Source: CAVVUC01 sp963751395
GTDB taxonomy: Bacteria; Verrucomicrobiota; Verrucomicrobiia; Chthoniobacterales; Chthoniobacteraceae
DNA length: 64,000 nucleotides
Assembly: GCA_963751395.1 (NCBI GenBank)
Contig: CAVVUC010000004.1
Location: 434,001-498,000, forward strand
Reading direction: 5' to 3'
Shown one piece after another: positions 9,181 through 17,423 of the stretch. Each line of letters opens with the position of its first letter. Within the stretch, counting starts at the first letter, position 1. Both the position numbers and the translations under genes were made by a program. The notes beneath the pieces were generated by a model. The model had not been told where the DNA came from, ran no database searches, and saw nothing but the letters and a program-made list of their open reading frames with translations.

Positions 9181-11163
9181 ATGGAATGGCGTTTTAAAAG
9201 ACTCACAAAGAACGACACGCTCCAAAACGCATCGCACCTAGAGTTTTTTCACAACGAAGCTCTCCAGTCTGCTGTCGATGCGCTGGCTCGTGAGGACATT
9301 CAAAACCGGCTGGATGCGCGGGGTCGGAATGAGCCGCGGGTTGAAGTCCGCTACCGCCTCTGCGGGCCGGTCGCTGCCGGCAGCCATGAGGTGTGGTTTA
9401 ACGGTCTTGCCACCCACTTGGCGTCGCCACAGATCAAGGAAGAGCTGGGATCCCAGCCTTCTTTGCGACGCCCCCTGCAATGGCTGGTCGTAGAAGACTT
9501 TGCCACCACTGGACTGGAAGGCGATCCGCAATGCTTTCAAGACCCGGTGGGTGCCATACCGCAGCGGAATGATTTTTTCTGGTTCATCCGCAATGTCGGC
9601 CGATCAGGCAAGAAGGGCGGCGATCGGGGGCGTTGGGGTTTGGGAAAGATCGTTTATCCCGCGGCCTCACAGGTTCGGAGCTTCTTTGCCTATACAGTGC
9701 GGCGCGATGATCGCGCACGGTTGCTCATCGGACGGTCCGTTCTGGCAGTTCATCACGTCGCGAACCAGCAGCATGACTCGGAGGGTTATTTCGGTCGCTT
9801 CGACGATTCCGTACACACTTACTTCGCCACGCCTGAGACTGATAGCTCGACGCTCGACCGCTTTGCGTCTGACTTTGGTCTTACCCGGCAGAGCGATGAG
9901 CCGGGGCTCTCATTGGTCATCCCGTGGCCGGAGGCTGACATTACGATGGATGCGCTCATCCGCTCCCTGGTCGAGCACTGGTTCTGGGTGATCCTCGATG
10001 ACCGCCTTGTCGTCCGCGTGAGTCTTCCCGCCACCGGAGACGATGTGGTGTTGGCAGCCGACACCGTCGAGGACGTTATCCGCCAGCGGGTGGGCGAGAC
10101 GACCGTGGAAGGCCAGCAATTGCTCCGCAAGTTGCGGTTCGGGCGTGAGGCGCTCGCTTTCGACCAGAAGAAGATCATTGCCTTGACCGCCTGCCCTTCC
10201 GGTTCGGCGCCAAAATGGGACGCTGCGGAAGAACGCTTCAGTTCACCGGAAGTCGTCGATGACGTTCGTCAACGCTATCATGGCGGCGAATTGCTTGGCT
10301 TCGACGTGCCCGTGCGTGTCCAGCGAAAGGACGGCACGGCAGACGAACAAAGCTCGTTTGAGGTCTATCTTCAGCGCACCGACACGGGCGGGCCCGCTGT
10401 CGAAACCTTCCTGCGCGACGGCCTCACCATTTCCGGTCAGCATTACCTTCGCGAGCCCGGCGTTCTCGCCATCGTCAAAGCGGGCGACGTTTCCGACGAC
10501 GCGCTTGGCACGCTCCTCGGCGATGCGGAGAATCCGGCGCATACTCGCTGGGAGCGAGGTGGAAAACACTTTCGCGGCCGATACGAGTTTGGCCCCAGCA
10601 TCCTCACCTACGTTCAGCGGTCGGCGTTGAATCTCTGCTCGCTCCTCTCCCGCCGGCCCGAAGGCATCGACAAAGATTTGCTTCAGCATCTCTTCAGCGT
10701 GACCGAACCCGGACAGGCGACCGCGACCGGTCCGAAACCCAAACCCGGCCCGGTGGTGACGCCCGTCATTCCGACGATCAAGCCACCGAACTATTTTGTC
10801 GAATGCACCAAGATTCACGGCGGGTTCCACCTCCGTCCGCATCCCAAGGCAGTGCGCCCACCGGCATCGATCCAGTTGCGCGCGGCCTATGAAGTGGTTC
10901 GCGGCAATCCTTTCCGGCTCCACCACCCAGCCGACTTCGATTTTACAAAGGGAAGCGGCTTCGATCTCGAGATCGATGGTCTTTCCATTTCGAGTTCCAC
11001 TCCCAATCGGCTCATCCTCACCGTGGATCGTCCGACTTTCCTCCTGACCGCCACTGGCTTCGATCCCCATCGCGATCTGATTGTCGATGTCCGCCCGCTG
11101 CACGACACAGCCGCTGACGAGGCAGAAATCGACGTCGTAGAAACCTCCGATAGCGAGCCATGA
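9181..11163 (+). CDS. GHKL (MutL/MORC-like) ATPase of a putative restriction-modification system
   Basis: 660 residues. GHKL signatures: E38-x-x-Q41-N42-x-x-D45-A46 (N box), VVEDFATTGLEGDP at 103-116 (G1-box position) and GRWGLGKIVYPAAS at 150-163 (G2 box/ATP lid). The rest is mixed alpha/beta with no nuclease motif that I recognise. An unusually good GGAGG precedes the ATG by nine bases. The stop overlaps the next start as ATGA. GHKL ATPases of this sort are known from prokaryotic restriction-modification loci and were linked to the origin of eukaryotic MORC proteins. Here the gene is followed by two unknown genes and a C5 methyltransferase, which fits that setting. DNA clamping or looping during restriction is inferred. 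Confidence 0.72.
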   Translation: MEWRFKRLTKNDTLQNASHLEFFHNEALQSAVDALAREDIQNRLDARGRNEPRVEVRYRLCGPVAAGSHEVWFNGLATHLASPQIKEELGSQPSLRRPLQWLVVEDFATTGLEGDPQCFQDPVGAIPQRNDFFWFIRNVGRSGKKGGDRGRWGLGKIVYPAASQVRSFFAYTVRRDDRARLLIGRSVLAVHHVANQQHDSEGYFGRFDDSVHTYFATPETDSSTLDRFASDFGLTRQSDEPGLSLVIPWPEADITMDALIRSLVEHWFWVILDDRLVVRVSLPATGDDVVLAADTVEDVIRQRVGETTVEGQQLLRKLRFGREALAFDQKKIIALTACPSGSAPKWDAAEERFSSPEVVDDVRQRYHGGELLGFDVPVRVQRKDGTADEQSSFEVYLQRTDTGGPAVETFLRDGLTISGQHYLREPGVLAIVKAGDVSDDALGTLLGDAENPAHTRWERGGKHFRGRYEFGPSILTYVQRSALNLCSLLSRRPEGIDKDLLQHLFSVTEPGQATATGPKPKPGPVVTPVIPTIKPPNYFVECTKIHGGFHLRPHPKAVRPPASIQLRAAYEVVRGNPFRLHHPADFDFTKGSGFDLEIDGLSISSSTPNRLILTVDRPTFLLTATGFDPHRDLIVDVRPLHDTAADEAEIDVVETSDSEP

Positions 11164-11954
11164 TTCGTCGCTTCAACTACACCGATCGGCAGAAAATCCC
11201 GCGCGCTCAGGTGCATCTCGCGTGGGTCGAGAACGGGGCCAGTCCGCTTCAGTTCCGCGGCACCGTCGATCTGGAACTTGAGAAACCGCTCGACCCCGCG
11301 GCGCTCGTTTTCCTCGAAGCCTACAGCGGCCCGGTCGTCATGCGCTTTTCGCTCGGAACGGTCGAGCATCCCGAGCATCCCGCCGATACCACGCTCGGCG
11401 AATTCCCCCCGGGCTTGAGGCCGCATTTCCGTGTGAAGGTCGTCGATCCCGGTCCCGACCGCCTCATCTTGGCGTGGGCCGATGCGATCACACCGCTTGC
11501 TCCCGACGAGATTCAGACCGGGCGTCGCAGCATTCTGCCCGTGGAGACAGTTGATCTCGGTCCACTCGTCTGGAAACTACGCTTCGAAGGCAACGAGGTC
11601 CGGCTCCAGTTGAACTCCGCCATTCGCGAACCGCGCGACATCACTCTTCTTGCTCGTGATGCCGACTTCATCGCCCTCGTCTATCCTGCCGTCATCCGGC
11701 AAATCCTCGATCGTCTGCTGCTCGGTCCCGAGCACGACGCGGTTGATCCCGATCACGACTGGCTTGTTTTCGCCACGCAACTTGCCGGTCGCGCTGCGCC
11801 TGCTCGCGACGATGCGTCAACCGATGACGATAGCGCCTTCGTCGATGACGTCGAGGAATGGGTGAATGAAGCGATTGGCGGTTTCTGCCAGCAGCAGCAC
11901 GCCGCCGAACAATTTGTCCGATTCAAGAAGGAACTGGAGGAGCCGCATGCCTGA
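11160..11954 (+). CDS. Unknown protein of the GHKL/C5-methyltransferase operon
   Basis: 264 residues, ATG overlapping the previous stop (ATGA). No recognised domain. The protein is acidic near the C-terminus (DDASTDDDSAFVDDVEEWVN) and has a beta-rich N-terminal half. There is no signal peptide or membrane segment. The position between the GHKL ATPase and the next unknown gene, with overlaps at both ends, indicates translational coupling and a fixed stoichiometry with the ATPase. It may be the specificity or effector subunit of the system, but I see no PD-(D/E)XK or HNH motif to support a nuclease. Confidence 0.7.
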   Translation: MIRRFNYTDRQKIPRAQVHLAWVENGASPLQFRGTVDLELEKPLDPAALVFLEAYSGPVVMRFSLGTVEHPEHPADTTLGEFPPGLRPHFRVKVVDPGPDRLILAWADAITPLAPDEIQTGRRSILPVETVDLGPLVWKLRFEGNEVRLQLNSAIREPRDITLLARDADFIALVYPAVIRQILDRLLLGPEHDAVDPDHDWLVFATQLAGRAAPARDDASTDDDSAFVDDVEEWVNEAIGGFCQQQHAAEQFVRFKKELEEPHA

Positions 11955-12666
11955 ACTGCGTTATTTCAACGAAGCTGGACGGGGCCAATGGAGGCAATGG
12001 TTGGAGGAGCTAAAGAACGATTCGGCCAAGGCATTTCCTGCGGAGTTGCTCACGAACCCCGACTGCACACGTCGCGCACCGGGGGGTGCGACGGTGGAAG
12101 CACGCGTCTTCGCGACAAAGTTTGAACTCGCTGAAACGCTCGCGCCCGCCATCGCCGCCGTGCGTGCCGCACGGCTTCCAGCGGATTACTGGCCCGGTTT
12201 GTGGGACTGGCTTGCTGCTTTCTACTTCGATTCGATTTGTCCACCGCAGCCCAATGGACGGCGCAAACTAAACGATCTAGTCCGCTATAACTTCAATCCT
12301 GTGTGGAATCGGCGGTATCGTCATCGCGTCTTCGGTCCGGTGGAGCTTTTCTCCCGACTCGGCACTAACTCGCGGCTCTTGATTCACGGAGAGCCCGCCA
12401 GTCTCACGGATTGGGAAGAACAGACAGCATCGCGGTATCAGATCAGTGGCAGTATCGGCATAGCGGAGGCACTTTTCCGACTCTATTGGGACCATGCGAA
12501 GCAAGCTCCAAAAAAAGGAGCTGCACCAAACAGTAAGAAACCCGGAACATTGCGGCGATTCGGCGATTTGGTGCAGCAGTTCGATCGCACATTCGACCTG
12601 TTGTCGATTGGCTCTGATGCAATCCTAGATCTCCTTCCGAAGGAGTTTGCTCCTTTTCGCAAATAG
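11947..12666 (+). CDS. Unknown protein of the GHKL/C5-methyltransferase operon
   Basis: 239 residues starting at ATG 11947 (MPELRYFNEAGRGQWRQWLE), overlapping the previous stop by eight bases. The middle contains W/Y/F-rich segments (LPADYWPGLWDWLAAFYFDS) and RYNFNPVWNRRYRHRVFGPV. From memory the pattern resembles the DUF6339 type of methyltransferase-linked proteins, but I cannot verify that. The TAG stop overlaps the GTG start of the methyltransferase by one base (TAGTG). The context makes it a core member of the system, either a DNA-binding or an effector subunit; the activity is unknown. Confidence 0.7.
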   Translation: MPELRYFNEAGRGQWRQWLEELKNDSAKAFPAELLTNPDCTRRAPGGATVEARVFATKFELAETLAPAIAAVRAARLPADYWPGLWDWLAAFYFDSICPPQPNGRRKLNDLVRYNFNPVWNRRYRHRVFGPVELFSRLGTNSRLLIHGEPASLTDWEEQTASRYQISGSIGIAEALFRLYWDHAKQAPKKGAAPNSKKPGTLRRFGDLVQQFDRTFDLLSIGSDAILDLLPKEFAPFRK

Positions 12667-14202
12667 TGCCGCTACCAGTCATCGACTTGTTTGCTGGCCC
12701 AGGCGGATTGGGTGAGGGATTTTCCTCGATCACGCGAGACGACGGCGCACGCGCATTCAAAATCAAACTCTCCATTGAAAAGGATGAGCACGCGCATCGC
12801 ACATTGGAACTGCGCGCATTCTTCCGCGAGTTCCCTGTCGGCGAAGCGCCCGCCGATTATTACGACTACCTCGCGCGGCGGATAACGCGGGCGGAACTGT
12901 TCGGGAAACATCGCGACGCTGGTGCCAAGGCGGCGGGTGAAGCATGGCTCGCGGAACTTGGAGCGGAAACAACCTCTGATCACGCCGTGGATGAGCGCAT
13001 TCGTGCTGCGCTCGGAAACCGGCGGAACTGGGTGTTGATCGGCGGACCGCCGTGCCAGGCGTATTCAATCGTAGGTCGCTCCCGAGTGATCGGCGCGGAA
13101 GGCGGGCAGGCAAGATATGATGCAGACCCGCGGCACAAACTTTACCGCCATTACCTCCGCATCCTCGCCGTTCACCGCCCGCCGGTTTTCGTGATGGAGA
13201 ACGTGAAGGGACTCTTGTTCGGCGAAGCTGAAGGAAGAACATATCTTTGATCGGATACTCGCAGACCTCGCAAACCCTGCCGCCGCGATGCCGGAAGCCG
13301 CAGTCGAAGATGTGCAATATCAACTCATGCCGCTGGCCGTGCGCAACGATGACCCGAAGGACTCATACGAACCCGAAGATTTCGTGGTGTGCGCCGAGAA
13401 GCACGGAATTCCGCAGGCCCGACACCGCATCATCATTCTCGGCATCCGCTCGGATGTTAGCGGTGAACCGGGCATTTTGCGACCCGCCGATACAGTCACG
13501 GTCAGACAAGCCATTGGTGATTTACCACGATTGCGGAGCGGGCTATCAAAGGAAGGCGACTCGCTCGCCGCATGGCGCGATGCGATCTTGGCGATGGAAC
13601 ACACATCGTGGATGCGAAACGGGGCTCTTGATAACGAACTCCGCTTGTCCTTGCAGTCGGCTCTCACCCGTGTCGCTGCGGGTGTGGATCGCGGCGGCGA
13701 ATACGTGCCGTGGTTTGCGCTACCGGATTGCCATTTGAACTGGTTCTTCGACGCCCGCCTCGGAGGCGTTTGTAATCACGAGACGCGAGGTCACATTCGC
13801 GAGGATTTGCACCGTTACTTTTTTGCCTCGGTCTTCGCCCGCAAACACGGGCGCGCGCCTTTGCTTGAGGACTTTCCACCTGCGCTGCTGCCAAAGCACG
13901 AGAACGTCGCCGCAGCTCTCGAAGAGACAAAATTCAACGACAGGTTCCGCGTGCAGATGGCAGGGCGTCCTTCGACGACCATCGTCTCGCACATCTCCAA
14001 GGACGGGCACTACTACATCCACTACGACTCCGCGCAGTGCCGCAGCCTCACCGTGCGCGAAGCGGCACGGCTGCAGACGTTCCCCGACAATTATCGGTTC
14101 GAAGGACCACGCACCGAGCAATACAAGCAGGTTGGCAACGCGGTGCCACCGCTGCTCGCGCGGCAGATTGCGCAGATCGTGGCCGACCTGATGGGCAGAT
14201 GA
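12666..14202 (+). CDS. DNA (cytosine-5) methyltransferase, one apparent frameshift
   Basis: About 511 residues in two frames. The first (12666-13250) holds motif I (DLFAGPGGLGEGF), motif IV with the catalytic Cys130 (IGGPPCQAYS) and motif VI (VMENVKGLL). The second (to 14202) holds the target-recognition region, motif VIII (RQAIGDLPRLRSG), motif IX (SLTVREAARLQTFPDNY) and motif X (QVGNAVPPLLARQIA). The frames join near 13221; removing one base gives a smooth LLFGKLKEEHIFDRILADL. It methylates cytosine C5 in a specific site, presumably protecting self DNA from the effector of this operon. GTG start at 12666 overlaps the upstream stop. The frameshift is probably an error, as all motifs are intact. 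Confidence 0.9.
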
Positions 14203-14246
14203 ATTTCGCGCCTGGCAAACGCGGCTGAACCTGGTAACGAAAAGAC

Positions 14247-14579
14247 ATGAGCAACAACACCGTCATTCCTTCCACGCTTCGTGGCGCTGCCAGCGAACTT
14301 CGCCGCGGTTTTTCCGCGCAACTCGAGCAACTCCCGAAATCCGACTTCCTCCGCGGATGGTGCGCCGTCGCCTACGCCTTCCCCGGCCTGCATCCCGATG
14401 GCTACGAAGACGCCGGGAGCGGCTGGCCGCGCGTGCTGAAACGCTTCGCCGCCGACGAACTCCACCCCTGCGACGCCCAATGGCCGCGCCTCTACGACCG
14501 GATGCACGCACGAGGACGACGAAACCGCCCCCCGTTTCCAAATCGCCGCAGACTACGGCTCCGATGCTCGTTTTGAATG
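14247..14579 (+). CDS. Small unknown protein, last gene of the methyltransferase operon (frameshifted end)
   Basis: Starts with MSNNTVIPSTLRGAASELRR 44 bases after the methyltransferase. The frame reads to about 14505, then a one-base shift yields THEDDETAPRFQIAADYGSD and ARFE with a TGA at 14577-14579. About 110 residues in all, acidic at the end. No family is recognised. Its proximity and orientation suggest it belongs to the operon, but it is also where the REP/RAYT block begins, so it may be a fragment of a longer protein. Confidence 0.5.
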
Positions 14580-14631
14580 AGGGGGCACGCTCCGTCGCCC
14601 GCTCCGGGGCGGGGTGTGTTTGGGTTCCGTT

Positions 14632-14657
14632 TCCGGTGGCTGACGCCACCGGCTAAT
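14632..14657. repeat. REP palindrome, copy 1
   Basis: A 26-base sequence with the core hairpin CCGGTGGC-TGAC-GCCACCGG. Two further copies flank the RAYT gene, at 14929-14954 (inverted) and 15501-15526 (direct). Confidence 0.75.
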
Positions 14658-14660
14658 CTC

Positions 14661-14875
14661 GCTGCAACCCTCCGGGTCTCCTGCCGCGGAAGCCGTATCG
14701 TTCGCTGCAACCCTCCGGGTCTCCTGCCGCGGAAGCCGTATCGCTCGCTGCGACCCTCCGGGTCTCCTGCCGCGGAAGCCGTATCGTTCGCTGCGACCCT
14801 CCGGGTCTCCTGCCGCGGAAGCCGTATCGCTCGCTGCAACCCTCCTGCTCTCCCGCCGCAGAAGCCGCACCGGGC
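14661..14875. repeat. Tandem repeat, five units of 43 bp
   Basis: Units begin at 14661, 14704, 14747, 14790 and 14833, each 43 bases and starting GCTGC(A/G)ACCCTCC. The first four are nearly identical (differing in A/G after GCTGC and in TTC/CTC at the end), the fifth is degenerate. The block sits between two REP palindromes. 43 is not a multiple of three, so no frame gives a simple repeat protein. Confidence 0.85.
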
Positions 14876-14928
14876 GCCTGCTTTTCGCATCGGGCTCCGG
14901 CGCTTGCAGCCCGGAGGGCTGACCGGAA

Positions 14929-14954
14929 ATTAGCCGGTGGCGTCAGCCACCGGA
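14929..14954. repeat. REP palindrome, copy 2 (inverted)
   Basis: Exact reverse complement of the copies at 14632 and 15501, with the same GCCACCGG/CCGGTGGC arms. Together with copy 3 it brackets the RAYT gene as an inverted pair. Confidence 0.75.
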
Positions 14955-15001
14955 AAACCGGCCATTAACCGAATCCGCCCCGGACGGGGCGGCGGAAGGC
15001 G

Positions 15002-15448
15002 TCACCACAAATACCGTTCGTCGTATTCCACGCCGCTCCGTCTCAAGAGCTCGAGATATTCCTCCTGAAACGTCCGCTTCCGATGATGCTCCTCCTGCCG
15101 CGCGATGTATTCGCGCACCGACCCGCGCTGCGATGCGCTGACGGTGAACGCGCCGTAGCCCTCCTGCCATGCAAACGCACGGTCGCCGATTTCCTCATGC
15201 ACCCAACGCGACGAAACCGCCTTCACATCGCGCACCACATCCGCGAGGCAGGCCGTCGCGCGCAGACCGATGAGCAGATGCAGATGGTCGCACACGCCGC
15301 CGATGGCTTCCGGCACGCCTTCGACATTTCGCACCACTCCGCCGAGGTAGGCGTGCAGGCGTTCGCGCCATGCGGCGGCGATGATGGGCGTGCGGTCTTT
15401 GGTGCTAAAGACGACATGGTAATGGAGCGAGAGATGGGTGGATGGCAT
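15002..15448 (-). CDS. REP-associated tyrosine transposase (RAYT), IS200/TnpA-like
   Basis: 148 residues from ATG 15448. Y1 transposase features: HYHVVFSTKDRTPII at the start, the HUH motif in CDHLHLLIGL, and the later segment VREYIARQEEHHRKRTFQEE that carries the candidate catalytic tyrosine. Length and pattern match RAYT proteins, which nick and move REP palindromes. The gene is bracketed by inverted REP copies at 14929 and 15501, as in described REP/RAYT modules. It lies leftward, antisense to the surrounding operon, and separates the methyltransferase operon from the vsr gene. Confidence 0.88.
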   Translation of the reverse strand: MPSTHLSLHYHVVFSTKDRTPIIAAAWRERLHAYLGGVVRNVEGVPEAIGGVCDHLHLLIGLRATACLADVVRDVKAVSSRWVHEEIGDRAFAWQEGYGAFTVSASQRGSVREYIARQEEHHRKRTFQEEYLELLRRSGVEYDERYLW

Positions 15449-15500
15449 GGCTGCGAGGTTCCTGCGCCCCTTGCCGGGGCGCGGGCCTTTTCTAACGGAA

Positions 15501-15526
15501 TCCGGTGGCTGACGCCACCGGCTAAT
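15501..15526. repeat. REP palindrome, copy 3
   Basis: Same 26-base palindrome as at 14632, located 53 bases upstream of the RAYT start codon. Confidence 0.75.
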
Positions 15527-15705
15527 TTCCGGGCAGCCCTCCGGGCTTCCGCACACGCCGCGAGTTTCGCCGCGCGCTTCGAGCACGCGGATGATTTCGG
15601 CAGAGCCGGGCGGCCCGGACATGGATCATCGCTTCGCCGGGGTATGAGTTTTTCACGACGAAGACACGAAGGAGGGAAACTTTGTGGCTTGGTGTCTTTG
15701 TGGTT

Positions 15706-15950
15706 TATCCCAACTCCCGAAAATAATCGGACGTTACAGAGTGGAAATGGGTGGCGCACGCGCCTCGCGTGCTGGCTTGTGCGCCCCCGCGCAAGCCTTC
15801 CAACGCCAGCACGCACAGCATCCAACCTCATTGTTGCGAGCGGCTTCGCCGGGTTGAAACGAGGTGTCCCGCGAGGGCGCGGGACACTGCACGCGGGGGC
15901 GCGTGCGCCACCCATGCAGAGTCCGTTTGTTTTCAAGAAATGGTATGACT
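15706..15950. repeat. Dispersed ~240-bp repeat, copy A
   Basis: Closely matches the reverse complement of 58120-58365 over its whole length, from GACGTTACAGAGTGGAAATG through GGTGGCGCACGCGCCTCGCG to TCAAGAAATGGT. Internal GC-rich inverted segments (GCACGCGCC...GGCGCGTGC) can fold. No ORF in it looks coding; the long ORFs crossing it are shadows. Confidence 0.8.
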
Positions 15951-15957
15951 CGTCCCG

Positions 15958-16020
15958 ATGCCCGACGTTTTCACCAGGGCCGAACTCAGCGACGTGATGT
16001 CGCGCATCCGCTCGCGCGAT
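15958..16020 (+). pseudogene. 5' remnant of a Vsr endonuclease gene
   Basis: The first 21 codons (MPDVFTRAELSDVMSRIRSRD) match the N-terminus of Vsr endonucleases and resemble the start of the gene at 16876 (MSDVFSKAKRSEVMARIRSR). After codon 21 the frame continues into the antisense 3' end of a hicA-like gene. The two vsr starts are clearly diverged at DNA level, so this is not a fresh target duplication. Confidence 0.6.
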
Positions 16021-16024
16021 TCAT

Positions 16025-16257
16025 CAAAATTTCTTGAAGTAAAAATCGTCGCGCGTCAGGCCGGGGTCTTTGACAATGTCGGCCATGATGCCGCGAGGCA
16101 CGTCACCCGTATGCCACGCAAAGGTGATGAGACGGTCGGGGCGGAAAGGGTTCGACTAGTGACGGTGACTGCCTGCCGTGCGGAGAAGTTCGCAGCCGAT
16201 TTCGCGCAGCCTTTTTTCAAGCTGCCGACAATTCCACGACGGATATTTTTTCCCCAC
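16025..16257 (-). pseudogene. HicA-like mRNA interferase toxin, in-frame stop
   Basis: From GTG 16257 the leftward frame reads GKKYPSWNCRQLEKRLREIG then CELLRTAGSHRH, a TAG at 16158-16156, and continues FAWHTGDVPRGIMADIVKDP and GLTRDDFYFKKF to TGA. This is the whole HicA fold with the active-site GSH motif, interrupted by one stop. HicA toxins are double-stranded-RNA-binding-fold mRNA interferases. It starts four bases after the stop of the HicB-like gene, the usual arrangement. Either a recent loss of toxin or a base error. Confidence 0.6.
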
Positions 16258-16260
16258 GGC

Positions 16261-16479
16261 TCAAGCGGCGAGAATGAATTTGTCGCGGAAGGCCGGCGGA
16301 ATCGGGCGTCCCGTTTCGAGCAGCGCTTCGAGATGTGCTTTGGCCGCCTGTTGGAAGCGCAGGATCGCTTCGCCGCGGTCGCGCCCGTGTGAGTGGCAGC
16401 CGGGGAGTAACTCGCTTTTCGCGATGAACACGCCGTCTTCGTCGCGGCGAACTCGAACTTTGGAGATGGGAACGATCAT
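16261..16479 (-). CDS. HicB-like antitoxin (UPF0150 type)
   Basis: 72 residues from ATG 16479 (MIVPISKVRVRRDEDGVFIA then SELLPGCHSHGRDRGEAILR). The pattern of an incomplete RNase-H-like fold with ELPGC-type turn and a helix ending LLETGRPIPP is typical of short HicB-family antitoxins. It pairs with the HicA-like pseudogene immediately downstream. The upstream start is in frame with a hicA-like fragment at 16605, so the true 5' end is not certain. Confidence 0.65.
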   Translation of the reverse strand: MIVPISKVRVRRDEDGVFIAKSELLPGCHSHGRDRGEAILRFQQAAKAHLEALLETGRPIPPAFRDKFILAA

Positions 16480-16605
16480 GACGCGCTCATGGTAAGCGTT
16501 GCGTGTCAGCACGTCAACGCACGGCAGGCGATGCATGAGGTCGTAATCAAGCACCCGCAAGGCGCGGGCGAGGTCGGAACCATTGATGTTGCGCGGGATT
16601 TTCAA
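16480..16605 (-). pseudogene. 5' fragment of a second hicA-like gene
   Basis: From TTG 16605 the leftward frame gives LKIPRNINGSDLARALRVLD, which fits the first helix region of HicA/YcfA toxins, then loses similarity before the expected GSH motif and runs in frame into the HicB-like gene at 16479. TTG overlaps the stop of the first HicB gene (TTTGA). Read as a truncated toxin. Confidence 0.4.
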
Positions 16606-16855
16606 ACGGCCAGCGCTTCGTTCCGCACAAAGTGCAGGCGAATGATTTTCGGCATGGGCCGGGAGCGCCGTCCCCAAAATGACAATGCGCGGCCTCGCAG
16701 ACCATCTGCCGCAAGTCCTCGATGGTTTCGCCCTGGGTGGCGATGGCGTGACCAAGTGCAGTGGCGACATAACCGCCTTCCGCCCCGTCCTTGCGCACTT
16801 CAAAGATGATCTCGCTAATGGATGGATTGTGGCACGGAATCACGCATGCTTGCAA
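16602..16855 (-). CDS. HicB-family antitoxin (2-oxoisovalerate dehydrogenase-like annotation), frameshifted
   Basis: The segment SEIIFEVRKDGAEGGYVATA then LGHAIATQGETIEDLRQMVC matches small HicB-family proteins often annotated as '2-oxoisovalerate dehydrogenase E1 subunit'. The end continues in another frame as KIIRLHFVRNEALAV before a TGA at 16604-16602, joined near 16665. The start is unclear: ATG 16855 adds an extra leader, and ATT 16820 would give the family's usual N-terminus. It heads a leftward toxin-antitoxin array antisense to vsr. Confidence 0.55.
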
Positions 16856-16875
16856 CCGCGTGAAACCCGGAACCG

Positions 16876-17329
16876 ATGTCTGACGTCTTCAGCAAAGCCA
16901 AACGCAGCGAAGTGATGGCCCGCATCCGTTCGCGGGGTAATCGCGACACGGAACTGCGGCTGATCGCGTTGATGCGCGAACACGGGATCACGGGCTGGCG
17001 GCGGCAGAGGACATTGCGGATGTCGGAAAGCGGATGTCGGAAAGGAAAAGCTTTCGCTGTGAATGTGGATTTCGTTTTTCCAAAACAGCGCGTGGCGGTG
17101 TTTGTGGATGGCTGCTTCTGGCACGGCTGCCCGCGCCATGCGACGATGCCCGCGACCCGCGCCGCCTGGTGGGCGGCAAAGCTGGCGCGAAATCTGTACG
17201 CGCGACCGGTTGGTGACGCGCACTTTGCGGAAGGCCGGCTGGCGGGTGGTGCGAATATGGGAATGTGCCCTGACCCGGAAAAACCGGCAGCGGGCGGCGG
17301 CGCAATTGAGGCGGGCCTTGGAGCAATAA
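16876..17329 (+). CDS. vsr: Very short patch repair endonuclease (Vsr), one apparent frameshift
   Basis: Begins MSDVFSKAKRSEVMARIRSR, then GNRDTELRLIALMREHGITG, the catalytic-aspartate strand VNVDFVFPKQRVAVFVDG and the zinc-site CFWHGCPRHATMPATR. The frame breaks near 17200 and resumes as TRDRLVTRTLRKAGWRVVRI and WECALTRKNRQRAAAQL to TAA at 17327-17329. Vsr nicks 5' of T in T:G mismatches formed when 5-methylcytosine deaminates, so it normally accompanies a C5 methyltransferase; the one at 12666 is the likely partner. A small insertion with a repeated GCGGATGTCGGAAA lies before the catalytic strand. Confidence 0.85.
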
Positions 17330-17423
17330 ACAAGGGCGGAGCTGCATGGTGTGGGGCGGATGTGATTTCCTTCGCCAACTCTTCGCCAACCGCAACTCGG
17401 AAACCAGATCCGCTATTCCATCC

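Noticed and set aside
14661..14875. Possible CRISPR array
   Set aside because: The 43-base units are directly adjacent with no spacers, so it is a plain tandem repeat.
15083..15997. Rightward ORF of 304 codons across the REP/RAYT region
   Set aside because: It is antisense to the RAYT gene and runs into non-coding repeat copy A, so it is not a gene.
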